Part shown: piece by piece, positions 1-6,138 of the stretch
How positions within the stretch are numbered: the stretch's first letter is position 1
How the letters are laid out: every line of letters starts with the position of its first letter
Assembly (NCBI RefSeq): GCF_016785945.1
Contig: NZ_JAEMEF010000011.1
Location: 1-64,000, forward strand
Direction: 5' to 3'
Source: Olleya sediminilitoris
Lineage (GTDB): Bacteria > Bacteroidota > Bacteroidia > Flavobacteriales > Flavobacteriaceae
Length of the DNA stretch: 64,000 nt
Translations under genes and position numbers: made by a program
The notes under the pieces: generated by a model
What the model was told of the DNA's origin: nothing
Seen by the model: only the letters and a program-made list of their open reading frames with translations
Database searches by the model: none

Positions 1-108
1 GTTGTTTGAAATCTGCCCATTTAAGATTTGGTCAACGACTAAAAGTTTGGTTTCTAAAGTGGCTTTTTGGTAGCTTTTTTTTCGCCAGTGTTCATTTTGT
101 GTTTTCAT
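1..108 (-). CDS. N-terminal fragment of IS3-type transposase OrfA (partial)
   Basis: Reading leftwards from an ATG at 106-108, 36 codons stay open to the window edge. The fragment is lysine- and glutamine-rich and ends in a segment (ETKLLVVDQILNGQISNN) that resembles the first helix of the helix-turn-helix in IS3-family OrfA proteins. The ATG lies about 30 bp inside a terminus-like sequence at 139-162, as expected for orfA of an IS3 element. The rest of the gene is outside the window, so the family call rests on a short stretch plus the adjacent end sequence. It could instead be another small HTH protein. Confidence 0.45.
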   Translation of the reverse strand, partial: MKTQNEHWRKKSYQKATLETKLLVVDQILNGQISNN

Positions 109-138
109 AAGTGACTGTAATTAATTGTTTGATTTTTA

Positions 139-162
139 GTCAACCTATTTCAGGAAAGTTCA
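139..162 (-). mobile_element. Putative IS3-family terminal inverted repeat
   Basis: On the minus strand this reads TGAACTTTCC, TGAAATA, GGTTGAC. A TGA start and an internal GGTTGAC are typical of IS3-family ends, and the transposase-like start codon follows about 30 bp inside. The element would extend left beyond the window, so the second end and the target duplication cannot be seen. The insertion point is about 20 bp inside the gene unit that begins at 182 (minus), so it appears to have interrupted that cassette. Confidence 0.45.
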
Positions 163-179
163 TTTCTCATATTGTGGGC

Positions 180-302
180 AACGGTCTTGTGTATGATTAG
201 TGGCGTGTTTAAGCACCTAATTTAGCAAATAAAAACTGAATATAAAATCCGCAAGGATTTTCGTAAGTAGACGAGAACTAGCCATTAATTATACACGTTG
301 TT
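180..302. repeat. attC-like imperfect palindrome, site A
   Basis: The outer triplets are AAC at 180-182 and GTT at 300-302. Inner 16-bp arms lie at 189-204 and 281-296; 14 positions are Watson-Crick and the other 2 are G-T wobbles on the plus strand. The left spacer is 6 nt and the right spacer 3 nt. A small central hairpin (AAAATCC GCAA GGATTTT) lies at 247-264. Length and layout match integron attC sites: AAC and GTT ends, inner L boxes and a variable terminal structure. It separates the 314-946 lipoprotein unit from the IS-interrupted unit to its left. The attC assignment is inference; the palindrome is read directly. Confidence 0.75.
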
Positions 303-313
303 CTACGCAGTTT

Positions 314-946
314 TTATTCCACCCAGTTATCTAATTCATATTTTAATTTCCAAATTTTATTCTGTTTTTCATAAATTCCGGTCATTCCTCCAGAACCTTG
401 TCTAATCCTTACATAAGCCAAATTCAGTTCTTTATTGAAAATGGGTTTTGTTATGTATAAAATTGAATAAATATTTGCTACGCTGTTTTCCGCATAATAT
501 TTTTCTGCAATCTTGTTTATAGAATCCCACTCAATTTTGTTCTCAGTATATTTTTTTATGTCAATGACATTAAATCCATATTCTTTTATTCTCGAAATGT
601 TGAAATCCTTGTTCTTTTTGAACTGTCCTTTTACAAAGTCAATATCATTTATTTTTAAAGTATCAGATATGAATTCAGAATGAGATATGGTCCGTTTTGG
701 ATTTTTTAAGTCTACTGGTAAAGTTGGGGGAATATTTATAGATATATTAGAAATCAACTCCTTCTTATCAAATATTATTCTCGATTTTGAATTATCTGAG
801 AAGATTTGATTCAGAAATTCAAGTTTGTATTCATCGGTAATTTCAATCTGAGTTAATTCACGAGTATTTAATTCCGATTTGTTGTTTTGTTTGCAACTAA
901 TCAAAATTAAAGTCAGAATTATTATATTAAGTACTGTTTTTCTCAA
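314..946 (-). CDS. Cassette-borne lipoprotein of unknown function
   Basis: This is a 210-residue protein with an SPII signal at the N-terminus: a hydrophobic run (ILTLILIS) followed by Cys18, then a polar Asn/Lys/Ser-rich linker. It is predicted to be membrane-anchored facing the periplasm or cell surface. I recognise no enzyme domain. The C-terminal part (residues 160-210) alternates beta-prone segments and ends in a Trp-rich stretch (KIWKLKYELDNW) seen in small secreted Flavobacteria proteins. The start codon lies 11 bp from the cassette boundary and the stop 11 bp from the site A boundary, so the gene almost fills the unit bounded by 10-bp inverted repeats at 300-309 and 949-958. Function unknown. 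Confidence 0.7.
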   Translation of the reverse strand: MRKTVLNIIILTLILISCKQNNKSELNTRELTQIEITDEYKLEFLNQIFSDNSKSRIIFDKKELISNISINIPPTLPVDLKNPKRTISHSEFISDTLKINDIDFVKGQFKKNKDFNISRIKEYGFNVIDIKKYTENKIEWDSINKIAEKYYAENSVANIYSILYITKPIFNKELNLAYVRIRQGSGGMTGIYEKQNKIWKLKYELDNWVE

Positions 947-955
947 ATTGCGTAG

Positions 956-1142
956 AACGTCTATGTATATGGCTCGTAGCGTGCAAGTTATGAAATTATT
1001 TTCGGATTGAGCACGAGCCGAATTTTTTAATTTTTCTTATTATCTTTTTTCTCAATAAGCCAAATTAAAAAATTTGGCGGACTGGCAAATAAAACTTAAC
1101 TTCGATTAAGCAACTGATTAGCTATGAGTTATATACGTTGTT
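956..1142. repeat. attC-like imperfect palindrome, site B (long, diverged)
   Basis: The outer triplets are AAC at 956-958 and GTT at 1140-1142. Inner 16-bp arms lie at 965-980 and 1121-1136, with 13 Watson-Crick pairs and 3 G-T wobbles on the plus strand. The 6-nt and 3-nt spacers match the other three sites. The terminal part is longer (about 140 nt) and unlike the others. It contains a CCAAATT/AATTTGG hairpin and a GGCTCGT/CACGAGCC pairing that extends the arms. A variable terminal structure with conserved ends is typical of attC sites. It separates the single-gene unit 314-946 from the two-gene unit 1155-2053. Confidence 0.7.
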
Positions 1143-1154
1143 GTATGCAGTTTT

Positions 1155-1613
1155 TTATTGATGTATTGGTTCATTTTCCATTATGTGAAAAGTCAGACTT
1201 GGTTTTCGTCCATTATACAGAAAAAGGTTCGTTGAGTCCTTTTTTCCACCAAAACTTTTATCTAGTTCAGCTCTTCTTATTGAATCAGCTGGTTTTTTAA
1301 ATTCATACGATAGAAAAATCCATTTATCTTTTTCAAATTCCACATTCTCTATTCGTCTCAAACCCAAATTTCCAAGCTCAAAAATAATTTTGTGTTTTCC
1401 TTTAGTGAGCGTTTTGTTTTCAATGTACTGTAAGTCAGGTGCAATATTTGTGTATTTAGCGGTTTGGTCAAAGATAGTGTCGTTATCCACTATCAATCGC
1501 AAAGGAATTTCAGTTTGGTCTTTACTTCCGTTCGAGATATAAAAAATTCCCTCAACATTTGATTCACAACCAAAAAGTAAAATGAATATTGCTAAAATCA
1601 GAATGTTCTTCAT
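1155..1613 (-). CDS. Cassette-borne small lipoprotein, unknown function
   Basis: This is a 152-residue protein. A short signal (MKNILILAIFILLFGC) gives a lipobox with Cys16 as the lipidated residue. The mature part is predicted to be mostly beta (residues 25-110) with a charged C-terminus. No known domain is recognised; the layout (a derivative of a small beta-sandwich with a KHKIIFELG segment) does not fix a function. Its ATG overlaps the stop of the upstream DUF4262-like gene by 4 bp (ATGA), so the two are translationally coupled within one cassette. The stop lies 13 bp before the site B GTT. Confidence 0.7.
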   Translation of the reverse strand: MKNILILAIFILLFGCESNVEGIFYISNGSKDQTEIPLRLIVDNDTIFDQTAKYTNIAPDLQYIENKTLTKGKHKIIFELGNLGLRRIENVEFEKDKWIFLSYEFKKPADSIRRAELDKSFGGKKDSTNLFLYNGRKPSLTFHIMENEPIHQ

Positions 1614-2053
1614 TCGCCTAATATTTTTTGGTCATAGTCATATTCAGCTTCGTTTGGGAAAATCCCATTTAAGTCGGGAAAAATCAGCTGTAAATATTTG
1701 AATTCCGAATTCTCATAAAATTTAAACGAGCTTAATGTGTATTCAGTTAGTTTATCATTTTCCACTTCAATAAAGTAAACAGGAAAACGGTCAATTAAAT
1801 TGTCAATTTTTTCATTCAGCGGTACTTCTTTGAATTTAAATCTTTCAGCATAATTATTAATCAACGTGTTTGTCAGTCCATTTGGAAGTCCAGAAATGAA
1901 AAGTTCAGGAATTCCAAAGCTTTTATAAATTCCAGTTGAGTATCCAAAAGGCGTAAATCCAATTTCTTCCATAACATAAGTGTTATGAAATCCATATTCC
2001 GCAATATTCTCTTTAACCAATTTGAAATATTTTTCCTTTTGTTTTTCGCTCAT
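1610..2053 (-). CDS. DUF4262-like protein
   Basis: The 147-residue protein fits DUF4262. A Tyr-Ser-Thr-Gly-Ile segment near residues 38-42 is followed by a PELFISGLP motif near residue 48, and a C-terminal LQLIFPDLNGIFPNE segment (about 121-135) resembles the family pattern of Gln, Pro-Asp and Phe-Pro. Function of the family is not established; it is common in mobile and cassette DNA. No signal peptide is present, so it is probably cytosolic, unlike its coupled neighbour. It is the first gene of a two-gene cassette whose left and right ends carry the same 10-bp inverted repeat (GTTGTATGCA). Confidence 0.65.
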   Translation of the reverse strand: MSEKQKEKYFKLVKENIAEYGFHNTYVMEEIGFTPFGYSTGIYKSFGIPELFISGLPNGLTNTLINNYAERFKFKEVPLNEKIDNLIDRFPVYFIEVENDKLTEYTLSSFKFYENSEFKYLQLIFPDLNGIFPNEAEYDYDQKILGE

Positions 2054-2078
2054 TTATTCGGTTTCTGAAATTGCATAC

Positions 2079-2205
2079 AACGTGTTTGTGTATGATTAGT
2101 TGCGTGGTTAAGCAACTAATTTAGCAAACTTTTACGAACCCGTGAAAATTCCGCAGGAATTTTCGCAAATAGGCTAGAACAAAGCAATTAATTATACACG
2201 GTGTT
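2079..2205. repeat. attC-like imperfect palindrome, site C
   Basis: The outer triplets are AAC at 2079-2081 and GTT at 2203-2205. Inner arms at 2088-2103 (GTGTATGATTAGTTGC) and 2184-2199 (GCAATTAATTATACAC) pair over 16 positions, two of them G-T wobbles on the plus strand. A 9-bp central hairpin (GAAAATTCC, GCA, GGAATTTTC) lies at 2144-2164. Spacers are 6 and 3 nt. The left half shares long stretches with site A (TGTGTATGATTAGT and CTAATTTAGCAAA), so A and C are close relatives. It separates the two-gene cassette from the 2221-2982 lipoprotein cassette. Confidence 0.78.
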
Positions 2206-2220
2206 GGCATTTCGTTTTTT

Positions 2221-2982
2221 TTAATTCCGCAATAAATATCCAGTTTGTAATTTCAGTTCCTCGTCATTCGTTTTATTCAGTTCGATAATCCGAGCTTTTA
2301 TTTCTCGGTCAAACCATTCTTGATTATATCCTTTGATTTTAAATCGAGTGAATCTCATTTGTTGAATTGCATCTAATTGCCTGTTGATGTTATTACTAAA
2401 AATTGCCTCTTTTAATCCGCTTAATGGCGTCCAATTATCTTTGTTGTTTTTCCACCAATCTTTGGCTTTTTTAATTATCGCATCCAATTCTTTAAACTTC
2501 TGTCTTTCAAAATTCACATCGTGTTTACCAGTCTCAATATATTTGGCATAATCTTTTTTGTGTAAATCCATTAACTCCTTTTCGGTTATCACATTTTCTG
2601 TAAATCCGAAATGTTGTGAAGTCAAATTTTCCATTGCCCAACCAGCTCGAATAGCAATCCAGTCTAAATCATAGTCAACTACCCAACCGTGTCCCCAAAA
2701 TTCAGTTGCGCCTGGATAAATTAGATCAGCCGTATTTTGTAATTTTTCAAAAGCTTTTGGGTTATTCATTAATTTTAGCAAATCAGGAATTACAGTTTCT
2801 CCGATATTTAATAAACTGTCTTTTGCTTTAAAAACTTTTTCCCATTCGGCTGAAATAAAGTCGGAAATCAATTCAGAGTGTTCAAATTCAGACGTGTCAA
2901 ATATTTCAACTTTTGATTCCGTTTTTTGAGCTTTACAACTTAAAAAACAAGCGAAAATTATAATGTAAAAAATATGTTTCAT
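2221..2982 (-). CDS. Cassette-borne lipoprotein, possibly helical-repeat protein
   Basis: The start is placed at 2982 (MKHIFYIIIFACFLSCKAQ), giving 253 residues with an SPII lipobox and Cys16. The open frame continues 28 codons upstream to 3066, but that part lies inside palindrome site D and would mask the signal peptide. The mature protein is mostly alpha-helical. Residues about 45-125 (VIPDLLKLM, IAIRAGWAMENL) look faintly HEAT-like, but no family is assigned. The start lies 22 bp from the cassette boundary and the stop 16 bp from site C, giving a tight single-gene cassette with 9-bp end repeats (GTTGGCATT). Function unknown. Confidence 0.7.
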   Translation of the reverse strand: MKHIFYIIIFACFLSCKAQKTESKVEIFDTSEFEHSELISDFISAEWEKVFKAKDSLLNIGETVIPDLLKLMNNPKAFEKLQNTADLIYPGATEFWGHGWVVDYDLDWIAIRAGWAMENLTSQHFGFTENVITEKELMDLHKKDYAKYIETGKHDVNFERQKFKELDAIIKKAKDWWKNNKDNWTPLSGLKEAIFSNNINRQLDAIQQMRFTRFKIKGYNQEWFDREIKARIIELNKTNDEELKLQTGYLLRN

Positions 2983-3003
2983 AGGTTGTCCAAAATGAAT
3001 GCC

Positions 3004-3127
3004 AACGGTTTTGTATAAGATTAGTTGCTTTTTGACGAGGCTTATTTTCCGTAGGAAAATCAGCATTAGCCAAAAACACAGCTACTTTTGATTTGACTAA
3101 AATAAGCAATTAATTTTATACGATGTT
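3004..3127. repeat. attC-like imperfect palindrome, site D
   Basis: The outer triplets are AAC at 3004-3006 and GTT at 3125-3127. Inner arms at 3013-3028 (GTATAAGATTAGTTGC) and 3106-3121 pair over 16 positions with two G-T wobbles on the plus strand, at the same arm positions as in sites A and C. A central hairpin (ATTTTCC, GTA, GGAAAAT) lies at 3044-3060. The 6- and 3-nt spacers are conserved. This is the site nearest the recombinase gene that still has a full palindrome; it separates the 2221-2982 gene from a unit with no recognisable gene. Confidence 0.76.
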
Positions 3128-3414
3128 GCAAGTAGTAGTGTTTCATATTTTAGTTGCGTATAATGGCTAAAAATCGGTTTTGTTGATTCGTAAGAGTGAG
3201 GTTCAGCACAACAGTTTTTATTTCTTAATTCAAGTTAGTTACTACGTTTAGTGAAAGTGAAATTCTGCAACATTTTTTTTGATAATTTGGCTAAAATTCA
3301 CAAGAGTAAAATTCAACATTTGAGTAATGAATTCAGAGATGAGTTTGTAAAAGATCTAAAGTTTCAAATTCGGTGTTTTTAGAATCTGAGTGAGTTTCCG
3401 CTATTACTTGCAAC
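3125..3414. other. Cassette-like unit without a recognisable gene
   Basis: The segment is bounded by the same 10-bp inverted repeat, GTTGCAAGTA at 3125-3134 and TACTTGCAAC at 3405-3414, just as the gene-bearing units are bounded by theirs. No open frame of useful length was found on either strand; the minus strand has frequent stops. It may be a decayed cassette, a non-coding cassette or a carrier of a promoter or small RNA. I see no tRNA-like or terminator-like fold in it. Confidence 0.5.
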
Positions 3415-3475
3415 TGGTTATATGACAACTAATATAGTTGTTTTTGGGGTTATATTTCCCGTTATGACAACTTTT
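3415..3475. other. Possible attI-like region between recombinase and first cassette
   Basis: Two direct copies of a TGACAACT motif (3423-3430 and 3465-3472), each preceded by GTTA, lie between the recombinase 3' end and the first cassette boundary at 3414. The left copy forms part of a palindrome, ACAACTA, ATA, TAGTTGT (3425-3441). Paired recombinase-binding repeats next to the first cassette are what an attI site would need. The second copy overlaps the recombinase stop codon region. This is inference from position and repeat content only. Confidence 0.4.
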
Positions 3476-4610
3476 TTGTTGTTTTATTAGGGTTGTTAAA
3501 TTTTTGTATTGCTATATTTAAAGGGTTTGAAATTGACATAAGATCTTTTCGTTGTACATGAGTGTATATCATGGTTGTTTCTGGCTTAGCATGACCTAAT
3601 AGTGATTGGATATACCTGATGTCTACACCGTTTTCTAATAAATGCGTGGCATAGCTATGTCTTAATGTGTGTGGTGTTACAGGCTTGTTTAATTTTGCTT
3701 TCTTACAGCTTTTTGTAATAAATTGCCTTACACTTTGTGCGCTATATTTACCTTTATTTATGCCTTCAAAAAGATAAATTTTAGGTTTGTAGCTACGGTA
3801 GTACTCTACAACCATTGGAATAAAGTGGTCTGAAATACTTGCAATTCTGTCTTTTCTGCCTTTTCCGCTTTGTACATGTATTTGTTTTCTGTCTAGACTG
3901 ATGTCTTTTAATTGTAAATTAATTAATTCGCTTATCCTTAATCCACTTGAATATAATAGTGTTATTATTGTTTTATGTTTTAGGTTATTAGTATTTGAAA
4001 TTAAATTTAAAATGTCTGCTTATGATAATACAATTGGTAGCTTTTTTGATTGTTTAGGTCTAGCTAGTTCTAAATTATTTATATTAAGCTTTGGGTAATA
4101 TAGGATAAATAATTTTAATGCACTTATAAATTGGCGTTGTGTGCTGATGCTGTAATTTCTTTTAATATAAATATCTTCTATAAATAATTCTACATCTTTG
4201 TTTGTGACTAAATTTAATTTTGTGTTGTAATATTCTACAAAATCTGCTATTTGCAGTGTATAAGTGTCTATAGTGCTTTTACTGTAACGTTTGCCTTTTA
4301 AGTATTTATAGAAATTATTTAGCAAGTTTTTGTTGAAATCAGATAGGTTTCTTATTCTTTTTTCAGGATGTTTTTGGATTGACAAATTTTTGTCATCAAT
4401 ATTTGCTTTATTTTCTAATACTTTATGGAGAAGGTGTAAATTTTGAGAAGTATTTTTTATATACCAACTTTTTAAAGTTCTACTCCAAGTAGCATTTGGA
4501 ATTTTATTTAATATTTTTATAAGTGTAGTGTTATACTTAAAACTAATTTTGATTTGATGTGCTTGTTTATAATAAATGTTATTTAAAGTAACTGTTGGAA
4601 GTTGTTGCAT
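3462..4610 (-). pseudogene. Tyrosine recombinase, IntI/XerC-like, with in-frame stop
   Basis: A single reading frame runs from ATG 4610 to TAA 3462 (383 codons), broken only by TAA at 4022-4020 (codon 197); there is no frameshift. Codons 1-196 hold the N-terminal DNA-binding part (a WSRTLKSWYI segment, then a SAM-like core-binding domain at about 85-175). Codons 198-382 hold the complete catalytic domain: Arg225 (GLRISEL), Lys250 (GKGRKDR), His314 and Arg317 (HTLRHSYATHLL), His340 (LLGHAKPETT) and Tyr349 (MIYTHV). The C-terminal MIYTHV and SNPL pattern resembles integron integrases, but I do not see the extra IntI-specific insertion before the HxxR box. All catalytic residues lie after the stop, so the gene is inactive unless read through. 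It points towards the array. Confidence 0.82.
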
Positions 4611-4660
4611 AGCACACTGTTTTGATTGTTCTAAAATAGTAAAATTAAAACAAAAAAAAA

Positions 4661-4678
4661 GCCTAGATAATTCTAGGC
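4661..4678 (-). terminator. Intrinsic terminator of HMA lipoprotein gene
   Basis: The hairpin has 7-bp arms GCCTAGA and TCTAGGC with a TAAT loop. On the minus strand it is followed by a run of nine T residues, placing it 27 bp after the stop of the gene at 4705-5109. It also insulates the recombinase gene from upstream transcription. Confidence 0.8.
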
Positions 4679-4704
4679 TTTAATTGGTTAAGGTGTTTTA
4701 AATG

Positions 4705-5109
4705 TTATTTTTTTACAGAAGAAAAATTATCTACCGTTTGCATGTCTTTAACTTTGTATGTGTCAGCAACACTAGTTACAGTAGTTTCTAACGAAGCAGG
4801 AGTTACAATAGCTTCATCATATTCAACCATCGCTAATTCTCGATCAAAATCTACAACTGCAGATTTTACTCCTTCCATCTTAGCCATTTTTTTCTCAATA
4901 GTTTTTGCACAACCCATAGCACAAGTCATACCTTCAATTTTAAATTCGGCTTTAGCTAATTTAGCATTTGGGTTAATTGCTTTTTTTGTTTCTACTTTAG
5001 TACTTGTTGATGCTGGAGCTGTTTTAACTTCTGGCTGTGCTTCGTTTTTACAACTAAATGTAAATACAGTTACTATGGCTAGTACTAATATGTGTTTAAA
5101 TGATTTCAT
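4705..5109 (-). CDS. HMA-domain lipoprotein (heavy-metal-binding)
   Basis: The start is placed at 5109 (MKSFKHILVLAIVTVFTFSC), which yields a clear SPII signal; the frame is open 12 codons further up. The product is 134 residues: signal and lipidated Cys20, a linker rich in Ala/Thr/Lys (20-55), then an HMA fold (about 57-125) with a KIEGMTCAMGCAKTIEKKM-like start. The metal motif is MTCAMGCA, two cysteines spaced by three residues instead of the usual CxxC. HMA domains bind Cu(I) or similar soft metals. As an envelope-anchored version it may trap metal in the periplasm. The gene stands alone between the recombinase and a divergent transporter. Confidence 0.75.
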   Translation of the reverse strand: MKSFKHILVLAIVTVFTFSCKNEAQPEVKTAPASTSTKVETKKAINPNAKLAKAEFKIEGMTCAMGCAKTIEKKMAKMEGVKSAVVDFDRELAMVEYDEAIVTPASLETTVTSVADTYKVKDMQTVDNFSSVKK

Positions 5110-5208
5110 CTTGTATAAAATTAATTGATATAAATATTGATACAAAATTACTAAATATTATACTTTTTAAGTTTTAAAATTGGATTTTTGTAGTGTTAAA
5201 ACTTAGCT

Positions 5209-6105
5209 ATGCAAAAAAAAGCGACATCAAAATGGTTGTACTTACTTGTTTTATCTCTTATTTGGGGTACTTCTTTTATATTAATTAAAAAAGCTTTAAT
5301 AGGTTTAAATGCTTACCAATTAGGTGCGTTAAGGACTTTGATTACAGGTTTGTTTTTGTTTGCAGCAGGTTATAAAAAAATACGATTTATTAAAAAAGAA
5401 CAATGGAAATGGATTGCATTATCAGGTTTTGTTGGGTCTTTTATTCCTGCTTTTTTCTTTGCTATTGCTGAGACCGAAATTGATAGTGCTGTTGTCTCTG
5501 TTTTAAACAGTTTGGTACCCTTAAATACGGTTTTGCTTGGAGCTGCTGTTTTTAAAATTGCCAGTACCACACGACAAGTTATTGGTGTTGTTATTGGTTT
5601 TATCGGAACTTCTATATTGATTTTAGAAGGCGCAGACCTTAATCCAAATCAAAATTATTGGTATGCAGGTTTTGTTATTGCTTCTACAGTTATGTATGCT
5701 GTTAATGTTAATGTTATAAAGCGTTATTTGCAAGATGTAAAGCCTTTAGCTATTGCTGTTGGTAATTATGTTGTGATATTTATTCCGGCTTTAATTGTTT
5801 TGTTTTTAACTGAATTTTTTACTGCTGAAAATTTTAATAATCCTGATATTGCCAAATCTATAGGTTATGTCACCATATTAGCTTTTTTTGGTACGGCTTT
5901 GGCTAAAGTTTTATTTAATACTCTGGTCCAAATATCTACACCAGTTTTTGCGTCTTCTGTTACTTATATTATGCCTATTGTAGCTTTAATTTGGGGTTTG
6001 CTAGATGGTGAGTCTTTTAGTTGGACTCAAGGTTTAGGAACATTGGTTATACTTTTTGGTGTGTATTTAGCTAATAGAAAAGCAAAAAAAATCCGAAGCG
6101 TTTAG
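5209..6105 (+). CDS. EamA/DMT-family inner-membrane transporter
   Basis: This is a 298-residue protein with ten predicted membrane segments in two EamA repeats. It opens with a WLYLLVLSLIWGTSFILIK segment typical of the family (W-G-x-x-F in helix 1). The second repeat starts near residue 153 and ends with a Lys/Arg-rich tail (NRKAKKIRSV). The family exports amino acids or other metabolites, but the substrate cannot be read from sequence. Start ATG 5209 directly precedes the Lys-rich N-terminus. The stop is embedded in a terminator hairpin. Confidence 0.85.
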   Translation: MQKKATSKWLYLLVLSLIWGTSFILIKKALIGLNAYQLGALRTLITGLFLFAAGYKKIRFIKKEQWKWIALSGFVGSFIPAFFFAIAETEIDSAVVSVLNSLVPLNTVLLGAAVFKIASTTRQVIGVVIGFIGTSILILEGADLNPNQNYWYAGFVIASTVMYAVNVNVIKRYLQDVKPLAIAVGNYVVIFIPALIVLFLTEFFTAENFNNPDIAKSIGYVTILAFFGTALAKVLFNTLVQISTPVFASSVTYIMPIVALIWGLLDGESFSWTQGLGTLVILFGVYLANRKAKKIRSV

Positions 6106-6113
6106 GCTTCGGA
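6092..6113. terminator. Bidirectional intrinsic terminator overlapping stop codon
   Basis: Arms TCCGAAGC (6092-6099) and GCTTCGGA (6106-6113) enclose a GTTTAG loop. A run of seven A residues precedes it and a T-rich tract follows, so it can serve both the transporter gene and the convergent protease gene at 6139-8211. The last codons of the transporter lie in the left arm. Confidence 0.75.
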
Positions 6114-6138
6114 CTTTTAAAAATTATATAGATTTTAA

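Noticed and set aside
2983-3066. Longer N-terminus for the lipoprotein at 2221-2982
   Set aside because: The extra 28 codons lie in the palindrome and hide a good lipobox signal peptide that starts at 2982.
180-3127. CRISPR array
   Set aside because: The repeats are 123-187 bp, imperfect palindromes, only four, separated by full genes and with no short spacers or cas genes.
180-3127. Simple REP or MITE elements
   Set aside because: The ends differ from site to site but match within each gene unit; a MITE would keep constant ends. Kept as the alternative if wider search contradicts.
3901-4098. 65-codon plus-strand open frame
   Set aside because: It is antisense to the recombinase and has no gene-like features.
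3462-4610. Recombinase broken by a frameshift
   Set aside because: Codon-by-codon reading of 3816-4022 shows both halves in the same frame with one TAA between; it is a nonsense codon, not a frameshift.
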